A stretch of 64,000 nucleotides of DNA, taken from positions 1-64,000 of the forward strand of contig CAYVFU010000004.1 in the NCBI GenBank assembly GCA_964450495.1, given 5' to 3'. The notes beneath the pieces are model-generated. The model was not told the DNA's origin. It saw only the letters and a program-made list of their open reading frames with translations, and made no database searches. Made by a program: the position numbers and the translations under genes. Shown here piece after piece: positions 20,239 through 28,558 of the stretch. Numbering within the stretch: the stretch's first letter is position 1; each line of letters opens with the position of its first letter. Source of the DNA: CALFUK01 sp964450495 (GTDB taxonomy: Bacteria > Bacteroidota > Bacteroidia > Chitinophagales > Saprospiraceae).

Positions 20239-20958
20239 CTATTGTGTCAACACTCGATCTATCACTTCTTCAGCAAGTGATTGCATAAGCACATATCCTT
20301 CTGGAGTGACATGCACGCCATCATTAGTCAAATGCTCTTGCATGGCACCTTCACTGGTGGACATAGAATCGTAATAATTTAAGTAGGCAAAACCATTTTC
20401 ATTCGCAAACGAAGAAAGCAGTTTATTCAGTGCTTTTACTTTTGGAGCCGGTTCCAAGCCGGGACGCCAAGGAAAATCGTCTGCAGGCAACACTGAAGAA
20501 ATGACCACCTTGATATCATTAGCATTTGCTAAATGCGCCATGGATTCGATATTATCTGCGATCATTTCAATAGTAGAAGGTCCTGTATTTCCTGCTATAT
20601 CGTTGATCCCTGCAAGAATGACGACAGCTGCCGGTTTTAAATCAATCACATCTTGGTTAAATCGAATCAGCATTTGGGGTGTCGTCTGTCCGCTAATCCC
20701 TCGGTTGATATATGGTTTTGTGTAGAAAAAACTTTCCTTTTGTTTCAACCATCCTTCGGTAATGGAATTACCCATAAATACTACCCTATTCTTTGGATTT
20801 GTTTTCATATCCACATCAGCATTAGCTTCTTTAAAACGATTCAAATTTGGCCAGTCAGGATTCTTTTCAACTACAACCTCTGGCTTGCTTTCCACAGCTT
20901 TTTCCGGAGTACAAAAAGAGAACGATAGTAAAACAATTGCTAGTAATAGACGATTCAT
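20239..20958 (-). CDS. SGNH/GDSL-family hydrolase, exported
   Basis: 239 residues. The SGNH blocks are readable: GNSITEGW (block I serine, ~residue 62), RGISGQTTPQ (block II glycine), LAGINDIAGN (block III asparagine) and DGVHVTPEGY (block V Asp/His). The family hydrolyses esters such as acetyl groups on sugars or lipids; the substrate here is unknown. The N-terminus is hydrophobic and ends LLSFSFC-TPEK, which may be a loose Bacteroidota lipobox although Phe at -1 is atypical. It is monocistronic by context: convergent with CotH paralogue 4 and divergent from the TPR lipoprotein gene. Confidence 0.85.
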   Translation of the reverse strand: MNRLLLAIVLLSFSFCTPEKAVESKPEVVVEKNPDWPNLNRFKEANADVDMKTNPKNRVVFMGNSITEGWLKQKESFFYTKPYINRGISGQTTPQMLIRFNQDVIDLKPAAVVILAGINDIAGNTGPSTIEMIADNIESMAHLANANDIKVVISSVLPADDFPWRPGLEPAPKVKALNKLLSSFANENGFAYLNYYDSMSTSEGAMQEHLTNDGVHVTPEGYVLMQSLAEEVIDRVLTQ

Positions 20959-21133
20959 AACGATTAAGATATGACTCTGCTTTCACTTATTGTAGAATTG
21001 ATGATGCAAATACTGTGAGGGATTTTTAATTTCATAAAAGTGTACTGATGATAAGTTTATTAATTAGCTCCAATTTGTTCTGAATTAATTTAGAAAGGAG
21101 TTTTGTAACTTTAATAAGAAATAAATTCAAATT

Positions 21134-22672
21134 ATGAAGCAGCTAATCATGCTCACCGCTCTCATGTTGATCATATCTTGTCAAGAGAAGGCAATAGATA
21201 CCAGCAGTAAATTAGGGGAAATTAATATAGAAGTTTCTGGAAATGAAAAGGCAGTGCCACTATTTGAAGAAGGACTAATGTTTTTGCACAGTTTTGAATT
21301 TGATGATGCTGCTGAGAAATTCCGAGAAGCACAAGCAGCAGACCCATCATTTGGGATGGCGTATTGGGGAGAGGCGATGACTGAAAACCATCCGCTATGG
21401 AGAGAGCAAGAATACGAAACAGCGAAAGAGATTTTAGCAAAATTGGGTGAATCAGAAGAAGAACGAAGTGCTAAATTTAAAACGGAAATAGAAAAGGATT
21501 TATACGCTGCCATTCAGGTTCTCTATGGTGAAGGAACAAAAAAAGAAAGAGATCTTGCCTATTCAGCTTTTATGAAAAACCTTCATGAAAAATACACTGA
21601 CAACCAAGAAATTTCTGCTTTTTATGCATTGTCACTACTTGGTTCGGTCAAAGGAAAAAGAGACTACGAGACCTATGGAATGGCTGCTAAAATTGCCCAA
21701 AGTGTCATCGAAGAAAATCCTAACCATCCAGGGGCACTGCATTATTTGATTCACAGTTATGATGATCCAGAACACGCACATCTTGCACTTGATGCCGCTA
21801 ACAGCTATGCCCAAGTAGCACCTGAAGCCAATCATGCACTTCATATGCCATCACATATTTATGTTGCTATGGGCATGTGGGACGAAGTAATTAAATCCAA
21901 TAAAGCTGCTTTTGATGCGAGCGTAAAGCGGATAGAAAGGAAAAAATTAGAAGGTAAAGACTTCGACTATCATTCTTTAAAATGGCTAATGTATGGTCAC
22001 CTACAACAAGGAAAATTTGACAAAGCCAAACAGTTGGTATCAGATATGCAAGGTTATTGTTATAAAAATCCAACACCGAGAGCTGTTTCTCATAATGTGA
22101 TGATGAAAGCTGCTTATTTCACAGAAACAGAAGAGTGGGATGACCCATTACTATCAGATACTATAGATTATTCAGATTTACCTATCCAAATAAAAGGAGC
22201 ACATACCTATCTCAAAGCTAGATATGCTTTACATGTCAACGACATAAAACAATTTGATTCATTGTTAGCTTCCTTAGATGAAGCCATAGCAGATACGAAA
22301 AAGAAAGTTATGGCTGGCGAATCTCCTATGTGTAGCGGTAGCTATTCTAGAAGACGCCCGACACAAACTCAGCTTGATAGAACACTCGTCATTAAAAAAG
22401 AATTGGAAGCCCTACGTGCATTACAAGAAAATAATGTTGAAAAAGCTGAACAATTAATGGCCGAAGCGACTAAACTTGAGGAGCAAACTACATACATGTA
22501 CGGGCCACCTGACATAGTCAAACCTTCCCACGAAATGTATGCTGAATGGTTGGAGTCAACCGGACGTTTGAAAGAGTCGAAAGAAATGTTTGAGAAAGTA
22601 TTGGAGCGTGCACCTAAGCGTCTGATTCCTACCTCAGGAATAGAACGGATTGCGAATAAAATTAGTAGTTAA
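21134..22672 (+). CDS. Tetratricopeptide-repeat lipoprotein
   Basis: 512 residues. It starts with a short signal peptide and lipobox (LMLIISC-QEK), so it is probably membrane-anchored. Helical TPR-like motifs include AVPLFEEGLMFLHSFEFDDA, AEKFREAQAADPSFGMAYWG (~50-80), HPGALHYLIHSYDDPEHA and LKWLMYGHLQQGKFDKA. The C-terminal part carries ESTGRLKESKEMFEKVLERA, a last TPR-like helix pair. TPR proteins act as scaffolds; no catalytic motif is evident and no partner is encoded next to it. Its length and HYLIHSYDDP motif suggest a conserved family, but I cannot give a function. Confidence 0.75.
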   Translation: MKQLIMLTALMLIISCQEKAIDTSSKLGEINIEVSGNEKAVPLFEEGLMFLHSFEFDDAAEKFREAQAADPSFGMAYWGEAMTENHPLWREQEYETAKEILAKLGESEEERSAKFKTEIEKDLYAAIQVLYGEGTKKERDLAYSAFMKNLHEKYTDNQEISAFYALSLLGSVKGKRDYETYGMAAKIAQSVIEENPNHPGALHYLIHSYDDPEHAHLALDAANSYAQVAPEANHALHMPSHIYVAMGMWDEVIKSNKAAFDASVKRIERKKLEGKDFDYHSLKWLMYGHLQQGKFDKAKQLVSDMQGYCYKNPTPRAVSHNVMMKAAYFTETEEWDDPLLSDTIDYSDLPIQIKGAHTYLKARYALHVNDIKQFDSLLASLDEAIADTKKKVMAGESPMCSGSYSRRRPTQTQLDRTLVIKKELEALRALQENNVEKAEQLMAEATKLEEQTTYMYGPPDIVKPSHEMYAEWLESTGRLKESKEMFEKVLERAPKRLIPTSGIERIANKISS

Positions 22673-22833
22673 TATTTTAAATGTTTAATGGCTGGTAAAT
22701 TAAAGCTGTATAATTTCAAATATGAGTAATTGGAAATTAGAGCTTTTACCACTTATTCATTTTTCGATTATGTGAGTTTTTTGAACAACCCAATAGAAAA
22801 TAAAATCCTGACTGCCAGCAGATAGGTTTAATA

Positions 22834-23310
22834 TTAGTTTGCCTTAGCTATGGAATACAACTCCAATGCTTCGAGTGTCACATATTCTAAAGCTTTACTG
22901 TGAGTCGCGTGCAGGTTAATAGGCGGTGCGACGTCTGCTTCATGCGCTTCGATCCATCTGGAAATACACAAACACCAATGGTCGCCAGCTTTTAATCCTG
23001 GAAAATTAAATTCTGGTCTAGGGGTGATTAAGTCATTACCTCTACTTTTACTGTAGTTTAAAAACTTATCTGTCATTCGAGCACAAACGATATGTGTACC
23101 ATAATCTTCTGCTCCTGTCAGGCATTGTCCTGTCCTATAAAACCCAGTAACTGGGTCAAGACAACAAGACATAAGGGGTTTGCCGTATACATTAGTTGCT
23201 TGATCGTCCATAACACCTACTTTTGGAAAAATACATAATAGTGAATCTGTCTGGCATATCAAATTGCCTGACAATAAAAAAAGACATCCGGTAATTATAA
23301 ACAGACGCAT
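22834..23310 (-). CDS. DUF2237 family protein with an N-terminal signal peptide
   Basis: 158 residues. The body matches DUF2237: NVYGKPLMSCC, DPVTGFYRTGQC, GTHIVCARMTDKFLNYSK, GNDLITPRPEFNFPGLKAGD, HWCLCISRWIEA and ATHSKALEYV. The conserved cysteines suggest metal or redox chemistry, but no biochemical function is established to my knowledge. Unusually, about 20 hydrophobic residues (FIITGCLFLLSGNLICQ) precede the domain, so this copy seems exported. Its ATG shares one base with the serine-hydrolase stop (TAATG), indicating co-translation; it is the last gene of a three-gene minus-strand operon. Confidence 0.85.
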   Translation of the reverse strand: MRLFIITGCLFLLSGNLICQTDSLLCIFPKVGVMDDQATNVYGKPLMSCCLDPVTGFYRTGQCLTGAEDYGTHIVCARMTDKFLNYSKSRGNDLITPRPEFNFPGLKAGDHWCLCISRWIEAHEADVAPPINLHATHSKALEYVTLEALELYSIAKAN

Positions 23311-24521
23311 TATTCAGGAAGAGCAGCTAAGACTTTACCTATAAACTCATTCATTGCGTTTCGATCAATCCATCGAGCTACAACAATTAAATTATTGTCT
23401 GGATCACAATAGACCATATTTGTACCTGCGCCCAAATGTGCAAAAGAATTTTCGGGTGCAGAAGCCATCAATTCTTTGTCTGTGTTCAAAAACCAATTCA
23501 TAAATCCATATGTCTTTCGTACACCAGGTGTTAATGCCATCTTTACCCAATCTTCTGATAAAATGCGCTCACCATTCCAAACTCCTCTGTTTAATGTAAG
23601 CAGTCCTAACCTCGCTTGATCGTAAGCATTGATGTACATACCACCACCCCAATGCCCTCCTCCACTAACGACTTGCATTGGTGCACCATCCATAAGTATC
23701 CATGAATTGTCATAGCCATGCCAACGCCAGCTTGCAGATGCGCCAATGGGATCCATTACGTGTGTTTTTAAAACTTGCGGTAATGGTTTTCTCCAAATGT
23801 TGGTGGCTGCTAATGCAAGAACATTTACTCTTACATCATTGTATTTGTAAACAGTACCTGGCTCATGTCTTTCTCTTGCTAGCCATGTGCTGGGTTCTTT
23901 ATTTGGTCTATCTGCCCAATCTGGTTTACCCCAAAGGGTACCTTCCCAGTCGCTGGTTTGTCTCAAGAGATCGTCCCAAGTTATTTTTGAGTTGTGTTCA
24001 GATGCAAATGGCTCGTAGACTTCATTAGCTCCAAAGTCGTCCGCCTTATTAGTGACTGGCATGGTGTGATAAAAACTAACTGGTGCCATGTAAGGATGTA
24101 CTTCATCATGCACATCAGCTATCATGCCTTTGTCATATGCAACACCTACAACGGAAGACAAAAATGTTTTGGTTACACTAAATGTCATATCCACTCTAGA
24201 TGGATCACCCCACTCAGCAATGACGTACCCATCTTTTATAATCAGTCCTGTTGACTCTCCCCTGGTTTTGTGTGGTCCGACAGCATCACCAAAAGGCTCT
24301 CTACCAAATCCTAAATAATGTGCTTTCTCTAAATCTTTAGGATTCTTTGATTCATTTGCAATCGCAAAATCAATGGCAAGTTTAATGCTATCACAATTTA
24401 TAGAATAGTCGCTACAAGATTTTTTCTCCCAACTATTTAAACCAGGATAATATGTTGTTTGCTGAGCTAAAAGCTGCGTAAAAAAAATAAAGAAGCAGAA
24501 ATAGGTAGCTAATTTTTTCAT
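23310..24521 (-). CDS. Serine hydrolase of the beta-lactamase / class C PBP-like family, exported
   Basis: 403 residues from the ATG at 24521 (MKKLATYFCFFIFF gives a proper signal peptide; an ATG nine bases earlier is possible). The SxxK nucleophile motif is SVTK in FSVTKTFLSSVVG and the YxN motif is YND in YKYNDVRVN. A glycine-rich GGGHWGGGMYINAYDQARLG segment and a late FAHLGAGTN segment fit the beta-lactamase-related fold, where the third motif is often HxG-like. Members include esterases, D-aminopeptidases and carboxypeptidases; the substrate cannot be told. It sits 20 bases after the SdiA-regulated-like gene and overlaps the DUF2237 start by one base. Confidence 0.85.
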   Translation of the reverse strand: MKKLATYFCFFIFFTQLLAQQTTYYPGLNSWEKKSCSDYSINCDSIKLAIDFAIANESKNPKDLEKAHYLGFGREPFGDAVGPHKTRGESTGLIIKDGYVIAEWGDPSRVDMTFSVTKTFLSSVVGVAYDKGMIADVHDEVHPYMAPVSFYHTMPVTNKADDFGANEVYEPFASEHNSKITWDDLLRQTSDWEGTLWGKPDWADRPNKEPSTWLARERHEPGTVYKYNDVRVNVLALAATNIWRKPLPQVLKTHVMDPIGASASWRWHGYDNSWILMDGAPMQVVSGGGHWGGGMYINAYDQARLGLLTLNRGVWNGERILSEDWVKMALTPGVRKTYGFMNWFLNTDKELMASAPENSFAHLGAGTNMVYCDPDNNLIVVARWIDRNAMNEFIGKVLAALPE

Positions 24522-24541
24522 GTGTGACACTTTGGTGGGAT

Positions 24542-25471
24542 TTACTCTTGATAATGATAAACATGTATTTTGCCTGATCCATTTTGTCCTTCATTCCCAA
24601 TAAACATATCACCATTCGGTGCAAAACAGATACCTTCAGGCTGGATGTGGAAATCTTTATCCAAAAAGTGAATGTGTTTGAGTCCTTTATCTTTACCTAC
24701 TACAACCAATAAACTCCCTTTCGCTGAGAGTATATATAATTCTTCCGTTATTGGATGAATGGCTAGTCCAGAAGGAGAAAAGCTCTCGACTCTGGATTCC
24801 AGATTTTTCAATTGGACATCAGTAAGATTGAGATTTCCGTATATGGACTTTATACTTTGCTTTAGTTGTTTGTCCTTGATCAACAGATAAGGATCTTTAT
24901 CCATTAATTTATCTCCAAGGTTTAAGCTACAAATAAGTTTCCCTTTCTTTTCTTCATATTTCCCTGGAATTCGTGGCGAACCTTTACAAGCTATTAAGAG
25001 TGTATTTTCATAAGGCAGATATGTTATACCTTCCACATTATTACTCGTACTTAAGCTTGTTCGAATAATTGTACTATTGCCATTTATGGATGGATTGTAG
25101 AAAAATAATTTACCATTTGATCTAGCAATGACAACTTCATCATTTATAAGGGCGAGACCTTCATAATCACCTATGTCAGCAAACTTTTTCTTACTTAAAA
25201 TTTCACCTGATGTTGTGCTTAATTCATACAGATATCCTAATTCGTCATTTACCGCAAGGAGAGTGGATTGCTTTGTATCAAATACCAAACCTGAGACTTC
25301 AACTAGCTCTCTTGCCAGTACGATAGTTCTGTCTATATCATGAATGTTATAATGTACGCCACCTATATTAACCTCATTTGGAGGTAGGTTCTTTTTGTCA
25401 TTTGTTGTACTCTTACATGCATCTACAGTGAAGGTATATACAGCTATTAAAAAAAGAAGGATAAGTTTCAT
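24542..25471 (-). CDS. SdiA-regulated-like beta-propeller lipoprotein
   Basis: 309 residues. The N-terminus (LILLFLIAVYTFTVDAC-KST) looks like a lipoprotein signal. The body has propeller-type repeats: LVEVSGLVFDTKQSTLLAVN, DELGYLYELST, DIGDYEGLALINDEVVIA, NNVEGITYLPYENTLLIACK, PSGLAIHPITEELYILSA and QPEGICFAPNGDMFIGNEGQ. These match the SdiA-regulated / phytase-like esterase family. Such proteins are predicted periplasmic or surface propellers of unclear substrate. It is the first gene of the minus-strand operon with the serine hydrolase and the DUF2237 protein. Confidence 0.75.
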   Translation of the reverse strand: MKLILLFLIAVYTFTVDACKSTTNDKKNLPPNEVNIGGVHYNIHDIDRTIVLARELVEVSGLVFDTKQSTLLAVNDELGYLYELSTTSGEILSKKKFADIGDYEGLALINDEVVIARSNGKLFFYNPSINGNSTIIRTSLSTSNNVEGITYLPYENTLLIACKGSPRIPGKYEEKKGKLICSLNLGDKLMDKDPYLLIKDKQLKQSIKSIYGNLNLTDVQLKNLESRVESFSPSGLAIHPITEELYILSAKGSLLVVVGKDKGLKHIHFLDKDFHIQPEGICFAPNGDMFIGNEGQNGSGKIHVYHYQE

Positions 25472-25577
25472 AAAGCTTAAAAATAAGATTTAACCCGATA
25501 TCAATTGAGAAATGCATCAGAATAAATGTTAGGCGTAACAAAGCTATTGTCAAATATTTTATAAAAATAATACTAAT

Positions 25578-25604
25578 AAAAAAGAGCCCGACAATGTCGA
25601 GCTC
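25578..25604 (-). terminator. Rho-independent terminator-like hairpin (minus strand)
   Basis: On the minus strand GAGCTCGACATTGTCGGGCTC forms an imperfect stem (GAGC..CGA / TCG..GCTC with one mismatch) followed at once by six T. It is about 360 bases past the pyrF stop, so it may end the mrp-nifU-pyrF transcript or a small RNA in the spacer. Confidence 0.5.
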
Positions 25605-25743
25605 TAAGTTTAGGGGTACTAAAAATTGCTTCTTAGCACAATCATTCGGGTGAAGAATGATATATTCTGAAATATTATTTTTTGATCGAGTAGATTTTAT
25701 TTAAAGTTAATTCGAAATTTATTGGGCAAAAAGCAAAAATGAC

Positions 25744-25780
25744 TACAAAATTTATACAAAAACCTACAAAACGTCTACAA
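25744..25780. repeat. Four helically phased TACAA repeats
   Basis: TACAA occurs at 25744, 25755, 25765 and 25776, that is every 10-11 bp, the arrangement typical of operator arrays read on one face of the helix. No regulator can be named. Confidence 0.4.
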
Positions 25781-25965
25781 TTTTATAGAATATCGCACCT
25801 ATTTATAAAAATTTGAATTTTCAGTATCTATACTTTTCAAAGAATTACATGCTATTCTGTAAGTTATTTGTATGTGTTCCAATCTTGTATTTTATACTGA
25901 GATAGTTGAGGGTCCCCTTATCTATGAGTTACATGAATAGCAAAAAAGTAAAGCTAGAATACCAC

Positions 25966-26766
25966 CTAAGCTGAAAATTCCTCTTTCATCTGAATATGCA
26001 ATCGCTTAGCACTTTGTCTCGCCATTTCTGCGAAATCCTCTCCTTCAGAAGAAAATATGATTCCCCTAGAAGAATTTATCAGCAAGCCAACATCATTATT
26101 TTTACCATAAGTGCATACTGCTGATACACTACCACCTTGAGCACCCACTCCAGGAACCAAATAAAAATGTTCTGGAGCCAATTCTCTAATGCGTGCAAAA
26201 GATTCAGGATGAGTAGCACCAATCACATACATTAAATTTTCAGGAGTTCCCCATTCTTGACTTCTTGTAATTACTTTTTCATACAATGGAGTTGTACCGC
26301 AATGTTGGAAATCTTCACTTCCCTTATTTGAAGTTAGGGCAAGCAAGATGACCCATTTATTTTCGTATTCTAAAAAAGGACTCACAGAATCTATACCCAT
26401 GTAAGGTGCAACAGTGATGCTGTCAAATTCAAAAGTCTCGAAAAACGTTTTCGCATATTGTCTCGATGTATTACCAATGTCTCCACGCTTAGCATCTGCA
26501 ATGGTAAAATGCGTATCAGGAATATAATCAATCGTCTTGCCTAAGGCATCCCAACCTTTAGAACCCAAAGATTCATAAAAAGCAATATTAGGCTTATAAG
26601 CGATGCAATAGTCCTTTGTAGCATCAATGATCGCTTTATTGAATTCAAATACAGGATCATCAGTAGAAAGTAAATGTTTGGGAATCCGACTTAGGTCAGA
26701 ATCTAATCCGACACATAAAAAAGATTTTTTGATACGAATTTGTTCGACAAGTTGATCGCGGGTCAT
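25966..26766 (-). CDS. pyrF: Orotidine 5'-phosphate decarboxylase
   Basis: 266 residues, the size of the longer (type 2) OMP decarboxylases. It decarboxylates OMP to UMP, the last step of de novo pyrimidine synthesis, in the cytoplasm. The active-site lysine/aspartate motif is in TIADAKRGDIGNTSRQYA; the substrate-binding aspartate is in CVGLDSDLSRIP near the N-terminus and YKPNIAFYE follows; VPGVGAQGG binds phosphate. Its ATG overlaps the stop of the NifU-like gene by four bases (ATGA), so the two are translationally coupled. Confidence 0.95.
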   Translation of the reverse strand: MTRDQLVEQIRIKKSFLCVGLDSDLSRIPKHLLSTDDPVFEFNKAIIDATKDYCIAYKPNIAFYESLGSKGWDALGKTIDYIPDTHFTIADAKRGDIGNTSRQYAKTFFETFEFDSITVAPYMGIDSVSPFLEYENKWVILLALTSNKGSEDFQHCGTTPLYEKVITRSQEWGTPENLMYVIGATHPESFARIRELAPEHFYLVPGVGAQGGSVSAVCTYGKNNDVGLLINSSRGIIFSSEGEDFAEMARQSAKRLHIQMKEEFSA

Positions 26767-27020
26767 CCAATACCATTGACTGGTTCAACGGCAGTTATTT
26801 CAGGCACGTGTTGCTTAACGGCTTGTTCTACACCTGCTTTGAGCGTCATCGTAGACATGGTACACATTTCGCAATTGCCAAGCCATTTGATCTTTAAAAC
26901 TAAATCATCCGTCAATTCCACAATTTCAATATTGCCTCCGTCCACTTCAAGATGCGGTCTAAGTCCATCGAGGGCCTTATCTACTTTTTGAACCAATAAC
27001 TCTTTTTGTGTAGCAGTCAT
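26763..27020 (-). CDS. NifU-like Fe-S cluster carrier (NifU C-terminal domain)
   Basis: 85 residues, a stand-alone NifU C-terminal domain. The motif LRPHLEVDGGNIEIVEL and the cluster-binding CEMC pair (LGNCEMCTMSTMTL) are intact. Such proteins assemble a [4Fe-4S] cluster between two subunits and pass it to apo-enzymes. It lies between mrp and pyrF: 27 bases after the Mrp stop and overlapping pyrF by four bases. The pairing with Mrp, another Fe-S carrier, supports a maturation role. Confidence 0.9.
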   Translation of the reverse strand: MTATQKELLVQKVDKALDGLRPHLEVDGGNIEIVELTDDLVLKIKWLGNCEMCTMSTMTLKAGVEQAVKQHVPEITAVEPVNGIG

Positions 27021-27047
27021 AGTGTAAAATTACATATTTAATTGATA

Positions 27048-28139
27048 CTATTTAGATACATGGACGATTTGGGTCGGACTATTGTTTTGATTTCTACTTT
27101 CGACTTGTCTTATCAACTCTTCTGCAATTGAAGAAAAACTAGCTTTGACTTGGCTGCCCTCTACTAATACTTGCGGATTTCCACTATCCCCACCTTCTCG
27201 AATTGCTTCAATCATGGGAACTTGCCCCAACAAAACAGATTGATTCATACTTGCTAATTCTTGACCACCACCTTCTCCAAAAATCTTATACTGTTTATCA
27301 GGTGCATCTTTGGGTACAAACCAAGACATATTCTCGATGACACCTAAAATAGGGACGTTTATATTGGAAAGTAAAAACATGTTCATAGCCTTTACAGCAT
27401 CAATGACTGCAACTTTTTGTGGCGTGGTAACCATTACAACTCCAGTTACAGGAACTGTCTGCACCAAAGTCAACTGAATATCACCTGTCCCAGGAGGCAA
27501 ATCAATGATTAAATAATCCAATTCTGGCCATACACAATCATTTATAAATTGTTTGATGACACCACTTAGCCTTGGACCTCTTAAAACCACGGCCTTTTCG
27601 GGTTCGATAATCAATCCTATCGAAATAGCATATAAACCAAATGCTTCTACAGGTATGATTTTATGTTTGCCATATACTTCCTGAATCTTCGGACGCTCTC
27701 CTTGAATATTTAACATTGTTGGAATAGATGGGCCATATAGGTCAGCATCAATTATTCCTACTTTAAAACCTTTTTGTACTAAAGCCAGTGCTGTATTTAC
27801 CGCAACTGTTGATTTTCCAACACCGCCCTTACCGGAGGCAACAGCTATGATATTTTTGACTTGAGGCAATACCGTGTTAGCAGCAGGTGCATTTGGACCA
27901 GCCGATTTCATATGAATATGCACTTCTGCACCTGGAATAGTTTCTTTTATTGCAGCTTGAGCAGACATAAACACTTGCTGTCTTAAATCACCACCAATGT
28001 TAGTAACGTCAAGCTCGAAAAACACATTATTGCCCTCTGTTTTCAATTGTGTCACTAACTTGGCTTTGACAATATCCAAATTACTGTTTGGGTCAATCAC
28101 TGATTGTAGGGAGGAAACGACTTTATTCAGATCAATCAT
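27048..28139 (-). CDS. mrp: Mrp/ApbC family P-loop Fe-S carrier ATPase
   Basis: 363 residues. An N-terminal MIP18/DUF59-like domain (~1-85) is followed by the ParA/MinD-like ATPase with deviant Walker A ASGKGGVGKSTVAVNTALAL (~102-120), switch motif IDADLYGPSIP, LIIDLPPGTGD, and GVIENMSWF. The family normally has a CxxC in that last region; here the sequence after GVIENMSWF reads VPKDAPDKQYKIFGEGGG, without CxxC, as in many Bacteroidota members. It probably binds and transfers Fe-S clusters. First gene of mrp - nifU-like - pyrF; a 7/8 match to TAnnTTTG (TTACTTTG, 28159-28166, minus) lies just upstream. Confidence 0.9.
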   Translation of the reverse strand: MIDLNKVVSSLQSVIDPNSNLDIVKAKLVTQLKTEGNNVFFELDVTNIGGDLRQQVFMSAQAAIKETIPGAEVHIHMKSAGPNAPAANTVLPQVKNIIAVASGKGGVGKSTVAVNTALALVQKGFKVGIIDADLYGPSIPTMLNIQGERPKIQEVYGKHKIIPVEAFGLYAISIGLIIEPEKAVVLRGPRLSGVIKQFINDCVWPELDYLIIDLPPGTGDIQLTLVQTVPVTGVVMVTTPQKVAVIDAVKAMNMFLLSNINVPILGVIENMSWFVPKDAPDKQYKIFGEGGGQELASMNQSVLLGQVPMIEAIREGGDSGNPQVLVEGSQVKASFSSIAEELIRQVESRNQNNSPTQIVHVSK

Positions 28140-28227
28140 ATACTTTCGATAACGACTGCAAAGTAAATAAGTTTCAAAATGAATACTAAATATCGTGAGG
28201 TAATTCTAGCTTCATGGGATGACGAAG

Positions 28228-28280
28228 GAACCACCCCACCCGACTATAGCGCGGGCACCCGTCCGATAAGCGGGGAATTT
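28228..28280. repeat. Dispersed GC-rich repeat, copy 1
   Basis: AACCACCCCACCCGACTATA, then GCGCGGGCACCC, then a GGGGAATT end. It shares its core (AACCACCCC, TAGCrCGGGyACC, GGGGAATT) with copies at 35077, 35312 and, degenerately, 51642. It stands out from the AT-rich surroundings. Confidence 0.7.
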
Positions 28281-28518
28281 GCACTTTTTAGATGGAAGAG
28301 ATACTTAAAAACATGACTTAGTTTTAGTTAATAATAAGACCAAATGTTCCGCTCATAAGCACTCTTCAATACTACATAAGCGATTTTTACTGTAACTAAA
28401 AAGGTTGACTTTCTGTTAAAGTGGCCAATTATAAGTTGGTCTTAGCTCAACGACATCCCTAAATACTAAATAAGAACAAATATTAGAGATTGTTTCACGC
28501 TTAAGCGCTCTTGTTTCC

Positions 28519-28526
28519 TACATTTG
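28519..28526 (+). promoter_or_regulatory. -7 promoter box of ribF
   Basis: TACATTTG matches the Bacteroidota consensus TAnnTTTG exactly, with a weak TTTC at 28493-28496 in the -33 region. Transcription would start near 28532, which supports the ATG at 28559 over the one at 28511. Confidence 0.5.
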
Positions 28527-28558
28527 CGTTGATATATGACAACAAGGTTAAATTACTG

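Larger units (their letters stand above)
25472..25965. other. 494-bp gene-free spacer with phased repeats and hairpins
   Basis: No convincing ORF. The AT-rich spacer holds a terminator-like hairpin (25578-25604), a 7-bp stem ATCATTC/GAATGAT near 25652, and four TACAA repeats at helical spacing (25744-25780). It could contain a small minus-strand RNA ending at the hairpin, or only the 3' end of the pyrF transcript. Confidence 0.4.
28140..28558. other. 419-bp divergent intergenic region between mrp and ribF
   Basis: It holds both divergent promoters and one copy of the dispersed GC-rich repeat (28228-28280). No additional coding sequence is convincing; the ATG at 28511 in frame with ribF lies upstream of the predicted -7 box and is not used as the start. 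Confidence 0.5.

Noticed and set aside
28511..28558. Longer start for ribF
   Set aside because: It overlaps the predicted -7 box TACATTTG, adds 16 residues unlike RibF N-termini, and the ATG at 28559 leads straight into the conserved fold.
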